Of a stretch of 64,000 bases of DNA, positions 20,960-31,265 are shown piece after piece. Made by a program: the position numbers and the translations under genes. Position 1 is the stretch's first letter; each line of letters starts with the position of its first letter. The DNA lies in contig CAUYUJ010021170.1 of assembly GCA_963575745.1 (NCBI GenBank), positions 178,801-242,800 of the forward strand, given 5' to 3'. The DNA comes from Prorocentrum cordatum (taxonomy: Eukaryota; Sar; Dinophyceae; Prorocentrales; Prorocentraceae). The notes under the pieces were generated by a model. That model was not told the origin of the DNA. It did not search any database and saw nothing but the letters and a program-made list of their open reading frames with translations.

Positions 20960-21165
20960 CGCGCGGTGCCTCCTCCTCCTCCTCCTGCTCCTTCCCCCTC
21001 CCTCCTCCTTCTCCCTCCTCCTCCTCCTCCTCCTCCTCCTCCTCCTCCTCCTCCTGCATCCTCCATTTTCGCCTCCTCTCTCTTCCTGCTCTTTCTGCAC
21101 CTCTTCCCTCCTCCTCCTCCTCCTTCTCCTCCTCCTCCATTCCCTTTCCTTATACATAACTTTTC
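20960..21165. repeat. (TCC)n tract
   Basis: TCC/TCCTCCCCC repeat just upstream (sense) of the LINE ORF1; it generates arginine- and glutamate-rich frames that are not genes. Confidence 0.85.
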
Positions 21166-21262
21166 CCTGTCGCACCCCGAGGCATGTTTTTAGGACGGGC
21201 CGGGCGTTTCGCCTGAGACTTCCTCACCACTTATGACTCTGAGGCCTTAAATAGATGCAACA

Positions 21263-21590
21263 GTTTCACAGATGAAGGGCGGGTGGTTTTCAAACTGTGG
21301 CTCTCACTTTTAGCGCGGCGAACAGTCGTTCAAGAAAATGCAGAAGTTTCACGGATTGAGGGCGGGTGGTTTTGAACATGTGGCTCTCGCCTTAGCGCCT
21401 CGCACATTCGTTGTAAAAAATCCAGGCGTTTCACGGATTGAGGGCGGGTGGTTTCCAGAATGTGGCTTTCGCGCTAGCGCGGCGCATATTCGTTTAACAC
21501 ATGCAAGCGTTTCACGGATTGAGGGCGGGTCGTTTTCAAAATGTGGCTCTCGCCTAAGCGCGGCGCACATTCGTTTTAAAACTTCCTCCT
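21263..21590. repeat. Tandem repeat, four units of about 82 bp
   Basis: GTTTCAC(G/A)GATTGAGGGCGGGT recurs at 21263, 21346, 21428 and 21509, each followed by a TGTGGCTCTCGC and GCGCAT/CATTCG block. The units are diverged by roughly 10-20 percent. Confidence 0.9.
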
Positions 21591-23390
21591 CCTCCTCGAG
21601 CCTCCTCCTCCTCCTCCTCCTCCTCATCCTCCTCCTCCCCCTCCTCCTCCTCCTCCTCCTCCTCCTCCTCCTCCTCCTCCTCCTCCTCCTCCTCCTCCTC
21701 CTCCTCCCCCCTCTTCCTCCTCCGCTTCGTCGTCCTCCTCCTACTCCTCCTCCTCCTCCTCCTCCCCCTCCTCCTTCAACCTCCTCTTCCTCTTCTCTCC
21801 TCGCTCGCCCCTCCTCCTCTCTCCTCGCTCGTCCCATCCACCCCCTCCACCCCCTGGCCCTCCTAGGCTGGCCGCCCCGGCCCGGCGGCGCCTTCGCCCT
21901 GCATGGGCTCCGCGAAGACGCAGCAGACGGTCTCGTCGACGGCGCCAGGCCCGCGAGGACGGCCCGGCGAGACGAGAACGGCCCCGCCCCGCCCCAGCTC
22001 TCACTCCCCCTCGCTCGTCCTTCGCCCCCTCCTGCTCCGCATCCCTCAGCCATCATTCCTGCTAGCCTCTCTCCTCCGCCAGCTCCTCCTCCAACTACGC
22101 ATTCCTCCTCCTCCTCCTCCTCCTCCTCCTCCTCCTCCTCTGCCTCCTCCTCCTCCTGTCATCCTTCCGTCTCCCCCTACTTTTTCCCTCTTCCTTCCTC
22201 CCTCCTCCTCATCCTCCTCGTCATTATCACTCTCGCTGCTGGTCTCTCATCATCGTTATCACCCTGGTGGTTGCCCTTCTTCTCTCCCCTCTTCCTCACC
22301 ATTATCCCACTTATCCTCCCCCACTGCCTTCCTCTCCCCCCGACCCCCTCACTATCGTGGCTACATTCCTCCTGCTGTTCTTCATCCGCTTCCAGCCCCC
22401 TTCCCATCGTCCCTCCTTCCTTCTCATGCTCCTCCTCCGCCATCATTCCTCACAATATTCCTCGTCTCTCCTCCTGCTCTTTCTCCTCCCCTCCTCTTTC
22501 GCGCTCGGTAGATTGCTGTTGCATCTCGTCCTAGTCCGCCTCTTGATCTTCCTCTCCCGCTCCTCCTGCTGCTGCTCCTGCTGCTGCTCCCCCTGCTGCT
22601 GCTTCTCCTCCTCCTCCTCCTCCTCCTCCTCCTCCTCCTCCTCCTCCTCTTCGGTCCAGTTCCTCGCTCCTCCTTCTTTTCTCTTGCTCCTCGACGTCGT
22701 CGTCGTCCTCCTCCCTCATCTTCCTCATCCTTCTCCTTTTCCTTTCGATCCTCCTGCTTTCCCACCCCTGTCTGCCTCCTAATCCCGTTCCTCCTCCCTC
22801 CACATCCCTTTCCTCCTCAGATCCCACTCCCCCTTCCACTCCTTCTCCTCCTCCTCCTCCTCCTCCTCCTTCTCCTCCTCCTCCTCCTCCTCCTCCTCGT
22901 CCTCCTCCTCCTCCTCCTCCTCCTCCTGCTGCTCCTCCTCCTCCTCCTCCTCTCCTCCACCTCCTTGCTATTACAGCTTAACGAAATCCAAGCCTAATCG
23001 AATCACAGCCTCCTCCTCCCCTGGTCCTCCTCCTTCTCCTCCTCCTCATCCTCCTCCTCCTATTCTCTCTCTCTCTCTCTCTCTCCCCCTCCTGCCTCCT
23101 GCTCCTCCTGCTCCTCCCCTCCTCCTCCTCCACCTCGTTGCTATTACAGCTTAACGAAATCCCAGCTAATCGAATCACAGCCTCCTCCTCCCCTGCTCCT
23201 CCTCTCCTCCTCTCCTCCTCCTCCTCCTCCTCCTCCTACTCTCTCTCTCTCTCTCTCTCTTTCTCTCCTCCCCCTCCTGCCTCCTGCTCCTCCTGCTCCT
23301 GCTCTCCTCCCCCTCCTGCTCCTCCTACTACTCCTCCTCCTCCTCCTCCTCCTCCTCCTCCTCCTCGTCCTTGTCCTCCTCCTTGCTACG
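21590..23390. repeat. (TCC)n-dominated low-complexity region
   Basis: Clean TCC runs at 21600-21770, 22105-22160, 22600-22650, 22840-22960 and 23330-23375, with CT-rich DNA between. Contains a 173-bp tandem duplication starting at 22958 and 23131 and two (CT)n stretches. No gene seen. Confidence 0.85.
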
Positions 23391-23664
23391 ACCTAACGGA
23401 ATGACAACATAACGGAATGACAGCCAACGGACGCACAGCCTCCTCCTCCTCCTCCTCCTCCTTCTCATCCCCCTCTTTCTCTCCCCTCCTCCTCCTCCAT
23501 CCTCTGCTTGTCCTCCTCTCCCCCATCTCCTGGTTCTCCTGCTCCTCAATATCCTCCCCACATGTCCCCTGCCCACCCTCGTCTTCCTTCTTCTGCGCCA
23601 TCTCCCCGCTCCCTCCCCCTCTTCGTCCTCCCCTCTCTTTGGCTGAACCTCGCTCGCCGGCCAC

Positions 23665-23750
23665 CTGCCCGGGCCCGAGATCGCTGACAGAGCCGCTTCG
23701 TCGTTGAACGGGAGGAAGTCCGAGGACGGCATCAGCGGTTTGAAGGGGGC
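23665..23750 (-). CDS. argD: Acetylornithine aminotransferase exon (PFKPLMP segment)
   Basis: 86 bp encoding APFKPLMPSSDFLPFNDEAA followed by LSAISGPG plus two bases. It matches the family segment after HGRTMGALALT (yREPFxPLxPGvxFxxynd). The acceptor GCGAG lies directly before GCC CCC and continues phase 0 from the 51.3-kb exon (EGYK then APFK). The donor GT follows GGC AG, leaving AG, which joins the T of the 2339-2287 exon. The upstream intron is 27.5 kb and contains the giant transposon; the downstream intron is 21.3 kb. Confidence 0.85.
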
Positions 23751-24782
23751 CTCGCCAGGGAGTGAGGATCGGATCCTCCCCTCTTCGCTCTCACCTGGCC
23801 GCCCCCCCTTTCCTTCGCCTTCACTCGCACAGGGGATGTGTCGACCCCTATTCTAGGCTTCGTGGAGCTTCTGAATGGACCAGAAATTTAGGGCCCTTGC
23901 AACCCTGGGGTATACGAGGAGGGGCGTCCCTCCTCGATAGGGGTGCATTCGGATGGCCCCCTTTGGGGTGTATCCCAGGGTCCCCCCCTTGTTAAACTTT
24001 CCGGGCGCAGCTCAAGGGCTGGAGGAGAAACATCGCCTGCGATCTGCCCCCGCCTCCCTCGGAGGAGGCGGAGGCACCCCTGCCGCTGCCCTTCCCTCGT
24101 CGCCGTGGCCAGCTGCGCCTCGGAATCCTGGTCAGGCAGCGCCTCCCAGGATGGGGCTCGTCTCCAAAGTGGTACCTCCTCCTCCTCCTCCTCCTCCTCC
24201 TCCTCCTCCTCCTCCTCCTGCTCCTCCTCCTGGTGGAGTAGCGGCAACCCTGTATCCTCCAGCCCCCCCTCTCCCGGCCCTGCTTCCGCTGCTGGCGGCC
24301 GCCCCCTGCCGCTCGTCCCGCTCCCGCTCCTGCTGCTGCACCTCCATTCTCCCTTCGGCTGTCCTGCCCAGTGCCCCTTTCTCTGCTGGGTGATCCTGGC
24401 CGAGTGGGTCGACTGCCCGCTCCTCTCGCCCCTCTCGCTCCTTCTCCTGCCCCTGCTCCTGCACCTCCTTATCTTTCCTGGTGCCGGGGCCGATGCCTCT
24501 TTCTGCTGCGTGATGGTCAACTTCCCGCTGCTCTCGCTCCTGCTCCTGCTCCTGCTCCTCCCTTCCGCCTGGTGGCATGGTCTGTGCCTCTTTCCGTGTA
24601 AATGACCCTGGCCCGATGCAGTCAAGCTACTGCCATAAGGAATGCCAGATACGGAACAACGCCCCCTTCTCTGGCCCACAAACAGCCTTGGTGCACGAGG
24701 AGCGCCAGCGTAGCAAACATGAGATGCAAGGACCTAAGGAACAGCGAGCCCCTTCCGCACCCGAGCTTACTCGTATCCCAGC
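23751..24782. other. Aminotransferase intron flank left of the giant transposon
   Basis: Contains a (TCC)n run at 24177-24232 and two diverged copies of a CTGGGTGATC...CGCTCCTGCTCCTG block at 24385-24590. Glu/Arg-rich frames on the minus strand here are repeat translations. No gene supported. Confidence 0.6.
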
Positions 24783-24791
24783 GCCTTCGAT
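24783..24791. repeat. 9-bp target-site duplication, left
   Basis: GCCTTCGAT, identical to 49551-49559 and directly abutting the terminal inverted repeat. Confidence 0.92.
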
Positions 24792-25310
24792 TGGGGTGGC
24801 ACGTTCCCATTGCAAACGTGAAGCTTTTCGTCACGAGGGTGACGCCGCGCGCCCTCGTGACGAAGGCCCCTGTCACGAGGTCGGGCCCGCGGCCTCGTGA
24901 CAGGGAGCCTCGCCAGGCGTAGCGCGCCAACCTTATTCATATTCCATGCGATCATTATTCATATAGCGACCACCATATAATCATATCGAAATAAATATAA
25001 ACACGCGTGGTTGGATATGAATAATGCTGCCCCCACAAATACAAATATGCGCACTCTGATATGAATAATAATCCTCCCATGGATGCCACATATCGGATCG
25101 GTCGATATTCTGAGACGACCCCCGACATGCTGATTCATTGGAAGGTCCCCCATCGACCCCCCTGATCCTCCTCCTCCTCCTCCTCCTCCTCCTCCTCCTC
25201 CCTTCCTCCTCCGCCCGACGACGACAACGACGCGGGCCCGCCGCCGCCGGCCCGCCGCCGGCGCGCCGAGGGTGCTGCCAAGCGGCGGCAGCAGCGACGG
25301 CGGCGACGGC
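24792..25310. repeat. Left terminal inverted repeat of the giant transposon
   Basis: Inverted relative to 48990-49550. The first 13 bp are identical and the next about 130 bp nearly so, including two hairpins with arms TCACGAG/CTCGTGA. The AT-rich middle (24945-25130) is more diverged. The inner part has (TCC)n at 25165-25200 and a GCCGCCGCCGG-rich block. Confidence 0.9.
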
Positions 25311-25530
25311 GCGGCGGCGGCGAAAGCTTGAGCATTCTCTTAAGGTGGAGGGCTCAGGGTGAAATCCATATGGGCTTAGCGGCTTCACCTCGACAATCAA
25401 TCCGTCTTGTGGTTCACCTTTTGCAGATCCAAGCCTCAAAACCCGTCGAAACGGCATTTCAGATGTCAGCCTTTGCCCTCCACCCGAAGGAAACGCTCGG
25501 ACCCTCGGAAAGCGGCGGTGACGCCGACAA

Positions 25531-25587
<57 letters not shown>

Positions 25588-26384
25588 CGACGACGACGGC
25601 GGCGGCGACGGCGGCGGCGGCGGCGACCGACGACGACGACCGACGACGACGACGACGACCAGCGACGACGACCGCCGCCGACGACGATGACGAATCACGA
25701 ACGAACGACGAAGACACGCCGAGAGTGCCGCCGACGAGAGGGATCGGCGGCAGCGGCGACGGGCGGCGACGACGGCAACTAGGGCAACCATATTCGCGCT
25801 CCGCGTTCCGCGAAGCGCGATCTTCGCGCTTTCGCGCTTTCGCGCCGCCCCCGTCGCACCCTCGCGGCTGCCCTAGGGCCGTGGGGAAGGACGACCGACG
25901 ACGACGAGATGGATGACGGGAGGGAGGAGAGAGGATGGGGGAATTTCACGCTTCACCTATCTACTCAAATTCGTTCACATGGCCATATGGCCGTATGGCT
26001 CTGCGCCATGCGCGAGCTCCACGACATCGCCCCCCCCCCATGTCCCTCCACGGGGCTCTAAGGGGCGGGGGCTCCAGCATGCAGAGGCGCGTGGGGGGGG
26101 GCATGCACTCTGCCAAAAGAGACCTTGCCCACATGGTCGCGAGGCAGAGATCAGCCAGCACTAGCACTAGCCGGCAGCACTAGCCCCAGCGCCTCGAAAC
26201 TCGAAACTGAAACATCGGAAGGTTTGAATGTGCGCGAGGACCGCCCCCTCTACTCCCCCGTTGCTCTACGCACCTCTCCTCTCACCCCTCCCGCCCCTCG
26301 CCAGCAGAGCAGAGACCCATGCACCCATGCATGGCGACCTGCGGCGGGGAGGCGGGGCCGAGCCTGGCGAGCAAGCAAGCGCGC
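25310..26384. other. Transposon interior, (GAC)n-rich, no gene seen
   Basis: (GAC)n/(CGA)n runs at 25535-25690, a GCGCGATCTTCGCGC-type inverted block at 25812-25845, and unique DNA with no supported frame. Confidence 0.6.
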
Positions 26385-27173
26385 CTACTTGAGCAGGTGC
26401 GCGACTCTCGCACGGCCCTTCCCGCCGCCGCCCAGGCCACCTGAAGACGGACTCGCGCCGCTCAGTGCGAGCGCAGCGCATCCACCGAAAAACGTGCACG
26501 GGTCACTGGAGTCATCCGCGCGCTTGCGCTTCTTGCCCTTCCCGCTGCCCTTGCCGCCGTCGGCCTCCCCGCCGGCCTTCGCCACGTAGTATTTCAACTG
26601 CACGTCAGTCATGCCGACGAAGCCAGGCTTGGGGACCAGCACTGGCACTCGGATGCGAATCTTCGGTGGCTCAGCGCCGGCCGCCAGAGGCTGCTTCAGG
26701 AGCTTCGGCGGGCAGATGATATCGGCGTCCTCGTGCGCAAGCTGGAGCGTGGCATCTTCTGGCTTGGCGACTTGTTTCACGCTCCAGGCGGGCACGAAGC
26801 ATTCCGAGGCCAAATGACAGTTGAGACCCCCGTGAACATAGATCGGGATGCCCGCGATGTTGCCGACGCGGTGGGCCCCAACTGTCTCGGTGAAGGTGAT
26901 GGCGCCAGCGAAGTAGAGCTTGAGATTGGTGAGCAGCTGCGGCGCCACCACCGATGAAACCGATACCTTCTTGCCGTCATCAGTCCTCCTCACGAGGGCG
27001 ATCAGATCTTTCGTGCTGGCAGTAGCCTCAGACTCGATCACCGCCTCGAAGAGGGCCGCCTGGGCCTTCAAGGCGAGCACCTTGAGCGACGTGCTGTTGA
27101 CGTGGAACTTGGAATCAGCCACGAGCTGGCGGACATCCAGCTCTTCACCGCACTCGGACGTGACCTTCGCATC
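26385..27173 (-). CDS. Unrecognised transposon protein 6, last exon
   Basis: 262 residues from DAKVTSECGEELDVRQLV to a stop. It contains a helical region (LKVLALKAQAALFEAVIESE), a segment FAGAITFTETVGAHRVGNIAG, and a lysine-rich nuclear-localisation-like stretch (GKGSGKGKKRKR) near the C terminus. No family recognised. The acceptor is CCCGAG before GATGCG. The upstream intron 27174-27407 begins GACCGC, giving AG at the end and GA at both junctions; its 234-bp length leaves the frame open through it. Confidence 0.6.
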   Translation of the reverse strand, partial: DAKVTSECGEELDVRQLVADSKFHVNSTSLKVLALKAQAALFEAVIESEATASTKDLIALVRRTDDGKKVSVSSVVAPQLLTNLKLYFAGAITFTETVGAHRVGNIAGIPIYVHGGLNCHLASECFVPAWSVKQVAKPEDATLQLAHEDADIICPPKLLKQPLAAGAEPPKIRIRVPVLVPKPGFVGMTDVQLKYYVAKAGGEADGGKGSGKGKKRKRADDSSDPCTFFGGCAALALSGASPSSGGLGGGGKGRARVAHLLK

Positions 27174-27407
27174 CTCGGGACGGGCGAGGGGGGAAGGAGG
27201 ACGGAGGAGCCGAGGAGGAGGACGAGACATAGAGACATAGGGTTGCGAGAGGAGAGGAGAGGCCGAGGAGAAGCCAGGGGCCGAGGGGCCGCCGAGGGGG
27301 AGAGGAGGAGCCCAAGGAGGCGGACGGTAAGAGCGGTAGACTAAGGAGCAGGAGAGGGAGAGGGGGACGAGCAGGAGGAAAGGGGAGGGGGGGAGGCGGG
27401 CGCGGTC

Positions 27408-27635
27408 CGAAATGGACGCGGTGATCTGCGCCAGCTTCCACTGGACCTCGGCTCCGCACGCGAGCGGAGGGAGCGGAAGCGCGGCGGGGGCTTCGACGGC
27501 GACGAGCACGTCGCTGCCGCTCCCAGGCCCGCCGCTCGGCGCGCCTCCCGCCTGCGCCGCTGCCGGCGCCGCCCTGTCCTCCTCGGCCTTGGCCACCTCG
27601 GCCTTCCGCTTCGCCTCGGCGGCCGCGGCCTCGGC
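27408..27635 (-). CDS. Unrecognised transposon protein 6, middle exon
   Basis: 76 residues starting AEAAAAEAKRKAEVAKAEED, an Ala/Glu/Lys coiled-coil-like start, then a Gly/Ala linker and EVQWKLAQITASIS. The acceptor CCCCCCAG directly precedes GCC GAG. Upstream is an intron of TCC-rich DNA (27640-27860). Confidence 0.6.
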
Positions 27636-27639
27636 CTGG

Positions 27640-28090
27640 GGGGTCAGAGGAGCCCGGGAAGGTGAGGGGGAGGAGGAGGAGGAAGGAGGAAGGAGGAGGA
27701 GGGGAGAGGGAGAGGGGGGGAGGGAGGGAGGGAAGGCGAGGCGAGAAGAGGAGGGGTGAGGAGGAGGAGGAGGAGGAGGAGGAGGAGGAAACAGGAGAGG
27801 GATCAGAAGGTGAGAGGGAGGAGAGGAGGGGAGGAGGGGAGGAGCGGGGAAGAGGGTGGGAGGGAGCAGGAGAACTCTGAAAAATTACCAGCGGGAGAAA
27901 CTGCGTCCAGGTATTATATACCTGGCGTCGATATACATACCGATTGTGTCTGGCTCTTTCAGGCCCCAAAGCTGGGGGGGCCAGACGACCGCATGTCAGA
28001 TACCCCCCACTCCCCGTAGGTGGCCCGCAAACGTAAAGACACGAGAAGGAGAAGGAGAGAAGGATAAGGCACCCGCTCAGCAGCGACGAG
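27640..28090. repeat. (GGA)n tract in an intron of transposon protein 6
   Basis: GGA/GGGA repeats at 27660-27850 (TCC in the sense strand) followed by unique DNA. Confidence 0.75.
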
Positions 28091-28171
28091 CGGGCTCGAG
28101 GCGGGGCCCAGGTTGCACTGCACCATGACATCCTCCATCACAGCATCGCTCCACGCCCCGTCGGAACAGAC
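28090..28171 (-). CDS. Possible upstream exon of transposon protein 6
   Basis: After a CTCTGCAG acceptor the sense strand reads VCSDGAWSDAVMEDVMVQCN. The 3' boundary is undefined and I cannot prove it joins the 27635 exon. Confidence 0.35.
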
Positions 28172-28398
28172 CTGCAGAGGAGACGCGAAGGATGGGGGGG
28201 GTAGAGGAGGAGGATCGAGGAGGAGGATGAGGAGGAGAAGAGGAGAAGGAGGAGGCGGGGGGGAGAGGGGACAAGCTAGGTGCGCTCGCGTCATATCTGA
28301 CGTCCTACCCCTCCCCCCCATCCCTCACCATGGCGCTGATTTTCTCTATCCGCGGACGCGTGTCGTAGCGGACATGTGGCTCCGCGCGCGCGTGCGTA

Positions 28399-28560
28399 GT
28401 GGGTGGTGGTGCGCGTGCGTGCGTGCGTGCGTGTGTGCGTGGTTGTGGTGGTGGTGGTGGTGGTGGTGTTGGTGGTGGTGGCGGTGCTGCTTCTGGTGGT
28501 TGTGGTGGTGGTGGTGGTGGTGGTGGTGGTGGCGGTGGTGCGGCGCGGTGGTGGCGGGCG
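28399..28560. repeat. (GTG)n/(TGGTGG)n microsatellite
   Basis: Long GTG run with TGCG interruptions; the glycine-rich and histidine-rich frames here are repeat translations. Confidence 0.9.
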
Positions 28561-28844
28561 GATGGGCGCGCGAGAAAGAGGCCCACGCTGGGGCGAGAAC
28601 GCCATCCTGAACGACTGAACGACGGAGGCCGAACACCGATCCGAAAATGAGGCCCACGCTGCAGCGGGAGCACGATTCGGAACGATTCGGGAGCAGAAAT
28701 GAGGCCGCCGCCTCAGCGAGGGCAGCCTTTTGACAAAACACGCAGGCGAAAACCCAACTCCCGGGAATCCTGTGTGTAAAAAACAAAAAGCGGGGGGGGT
28801 CTAATACTTTCAGGCCGCCATCGGGGGGAGAGGGAAAGTAGTAT

Positions 28845-31059
28845 TCATATTGAATAATTGTGGAGGAGGATGACGACCTTCCTGATCGCGATGGCCCAAG
28901 CGCGCGCCCAAATGTGCGACTGGTCCAGCAGGGGGTCGACGGTCGCCATCTTGTCCGCATTGGCGACAATGGCCTCGACCGCCTCGCAGAACGTGGCGGA
29001 CGGCATGCCCTCCACGCTGACCGCGTCGGGAACGAGATTCTCGAGGAGGTGGGCCGCGTAGTGGGTCCGGAGGCGCATCCACTTGCTCAAGTCGTCGAAG
29101 CAGCCGAAGGTATGCTTGGCCTCGTCCGGCAGAGACTGCGTCTGCGTTGAAATCGTGCAGAGCTTGAGCACGTTCTTAGTCCACTCGGCTGGGAAATTGG
29201 CGTCCACTGCATCGTAGACACTTTTCAGGATGTCAGCCAAGTCAACGGAGTCCGAAGGTTTCGCGGCATTCATATCTACACCTTGGTCACGAAGGAGCTT
29301 CTTGCCGTACTCAATTTTCGCAGCCTCAATGTAGCCCCAAGCAGACTCCATCATGTCAGCAGTAATCCTGTGCATCTTCACTGGCCTCGAAGGCTTGTTG
29401 GCTGACAGGTAATCCCTCAATGCAATGCCCTCGTAGTCATTCAGGTACTTCGTCACATCGGCTGTCAAGGCGTCGATCGCAGCATCGCCTGGCACCGCCT
29501 GTTGAGGGAGGCTCTCAGCGATGCTTAGCAAGGCCGTGGCTGAGTCGTAGGCCCCCTGCACGCCCGCACCGCCCATCACAGCATCCGCCAGCGAATCTTC
29601 CTCCCGCTTCAGGGCCAGATACATGACCCGCTTGAGCTCCAAGCGAAGCTCGGACCACTTCGTGTGTTCCTTGCCATTGAGCGTAACTGATTCCATCCAG
29701 GCAAACTCCAGGGCGTGGGAGACGACAAACTCGGCGGTCTTGCGCTTGTTCGTCTTGGAGGCCCGTCTGAACTGGCTGAAGGAGTGCTCTATCGCCGCAA
29801 CCAGGTCGTCGATCCAGAGTTTCTGGCGAGGCTCTGGAACCGCCTCATCGTCATCCAGGTCCTGGAAGTGAGCGTCGGGCACAAGCTGCAACTGCATGGC
29901 CTCCACCGCCATAGCGCACTCCCTGCCGCGCTTGCCGCCTGCCGCTCTCTTCGGATTCGCCGCTGGCTTGGCCTGGGCGGCTTTCTTCGGTTTCTTCACA
30001 GGCTTGTAAACCGCGCTGCCCTCCATCGCTGTCTTGATGACCTCCATCCTGTCGTTGTCGACTCCCTTGGGGAACACGAAGGGCGCGAACCTACAGCTGG
30101 GGTCCATTGGGCCTGACGACGTGGGCTTGTAAGGAGTGCAGAACTTGATCCCTTCTGTAATCAGCGCGGCCCTGATCTCAGGCTCGATTCCGATGCCAGC
30201 GCACGCCGACTCGACCGACGTCACGTAGGCATGCATGGCGGCGATCGCATTCCATTGGTTGAACCTGGCGTCGAGGAACTCGCAGTTCAGGTTGAGGTCC
30301 TTCTTCACCTGCTCGAAGACGTCGCACGGCTTCTTGCGCATCGAGTTGACGAGGGCCTTCAGATGCGCGAACGAGCTCCAGGAGTCCCCGTCCGGCCCGA
30401 GCAGCCTCGGGTAGTTCTCGGTGATCCAGTTCTTGTATTCCTTGTAATACTGGGCCGTGTTCGAAACTGGCTTCTCACCTGATTTCTGAATGGGCAGATC
30501 ACGCTGACCGCACTCCTCCTCGCCCTTACCCTTCCCCTTCTTGGGCTGGCGGGCTTTGATCTTGCACTGCTTCCTGTGAGCCTCCCAGCCGTCCTCCGCG
30601 GCGGCGCACTTGTCCATCATCTGGACGCAGGTCATGCCAGAGCCTTGGTTGTGGAAATCGTTCGACAGATCGACGATCCACGTCAACACGTCGATCGGAG
30701 TCTTCTGTTTGAAGATGGTGAGGCCCGTTACCCCGCGCTTGATCGTGTGGTCCACAAATTTGTTGGTGCCTGGCTTGTTGCGCTTACTAGCGCGATACAC
30801 TGCCGCTGTGAGGTGGCCCCAGCTCAGCATCTTGAATGGCGCCGATCCAGGAGCGGCATCGACCTTCACTGCCCACGGGTGGCCGCGAACACCACTCACG
30901 TAACCCCGCGTCTCGATGCTGACGGTGTTTTTTTTCCACGGTCTGCTCTTGGGTCTCCCGGTTGGCGGGGTGAGGCTCGATCATGGGGTTGCCATCCTTG
31001 TCGAAGTAGGGGGCGTGGCTATCAGCGCTCGGCATCGAGTACGCCTTCCACACAGCTTC
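28845..31059 (-). CDS. Unrecognised transposon protein 5, main exon (one-base frameshift)
   Basis: After the acceptor GCGCAG the frame reads EAVWKAYSMPSADSHAPYFD, then EKK at an A8 run (30928-30935) where one extra A shifts the frame. Dropping one base gives continuity (TVEKNTVSIETRGYVSG), followed by about 684 residues to a stop at 28845. Parts: WGHLTAAVYRASKRNK, TPIDVLTWIVDLSNDFHNQG, a basic GKGKGEEE linker, a nuclear-localisation-like KKPKKAAQAK, then a largely helical C-terminal half (ATALLSIAESLPQQAVPG). Proteins of this look are common in dinoflagellate predictions, but I know no function. The A8 shift could be a sequencing slip or real decay. Confidence 0.7.
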
Positions 31060-31124
31060 CTGCGCGGGCGGAGGAGGAGGGAGGAGGAGGAGCGAGGAGG
31101 AAAAGGAGGAGGACAATGACTCTC
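31060..31124 (-). other. 65-bp GA-AG intron
   Basis: The sense strand has CTCCAG|GAGAGT at the donor and GCGCAG|GAAGCT at the acceptor. It is TCC-rich internally. Removing it joins two frames in phase 0 (LLQ then EAVW). Both sites show AG|GA. Confidence 0.75.
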
Positions 31125-31265
31125 CTGGAGCAGGCAGCCCGTGAGCCCAGGGAAGCGCACATGAATCGACTCGCGCGGCCCGTAGAGGGCCTCCTCGGCC
31201 TCTTCGATGCTGGCGAGCGCAGCCGCCGCCGACGCAGCGGGCTCAGCGCTGGCAGGCGCTGCCAT
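31125..31265 (-). CDS. Unrecognised transposon protein 5, first exon
   Basis: 47 residues from MAAPASAEPAASAAAALASI to CLLQ, Ala-rich then EEAEEALYGPRESIHVRFPG. An in-frame Met 28 codons upstream (MLALLGQAVK) is an alternative start. Confidence 0.6.

Noticed and set aside
21338-22534. 398-residue plus-strand Ser/Leu/Pro-rich frame
   Set aside because: Translation of TCC repeats and the 82-bp tandem repeat.
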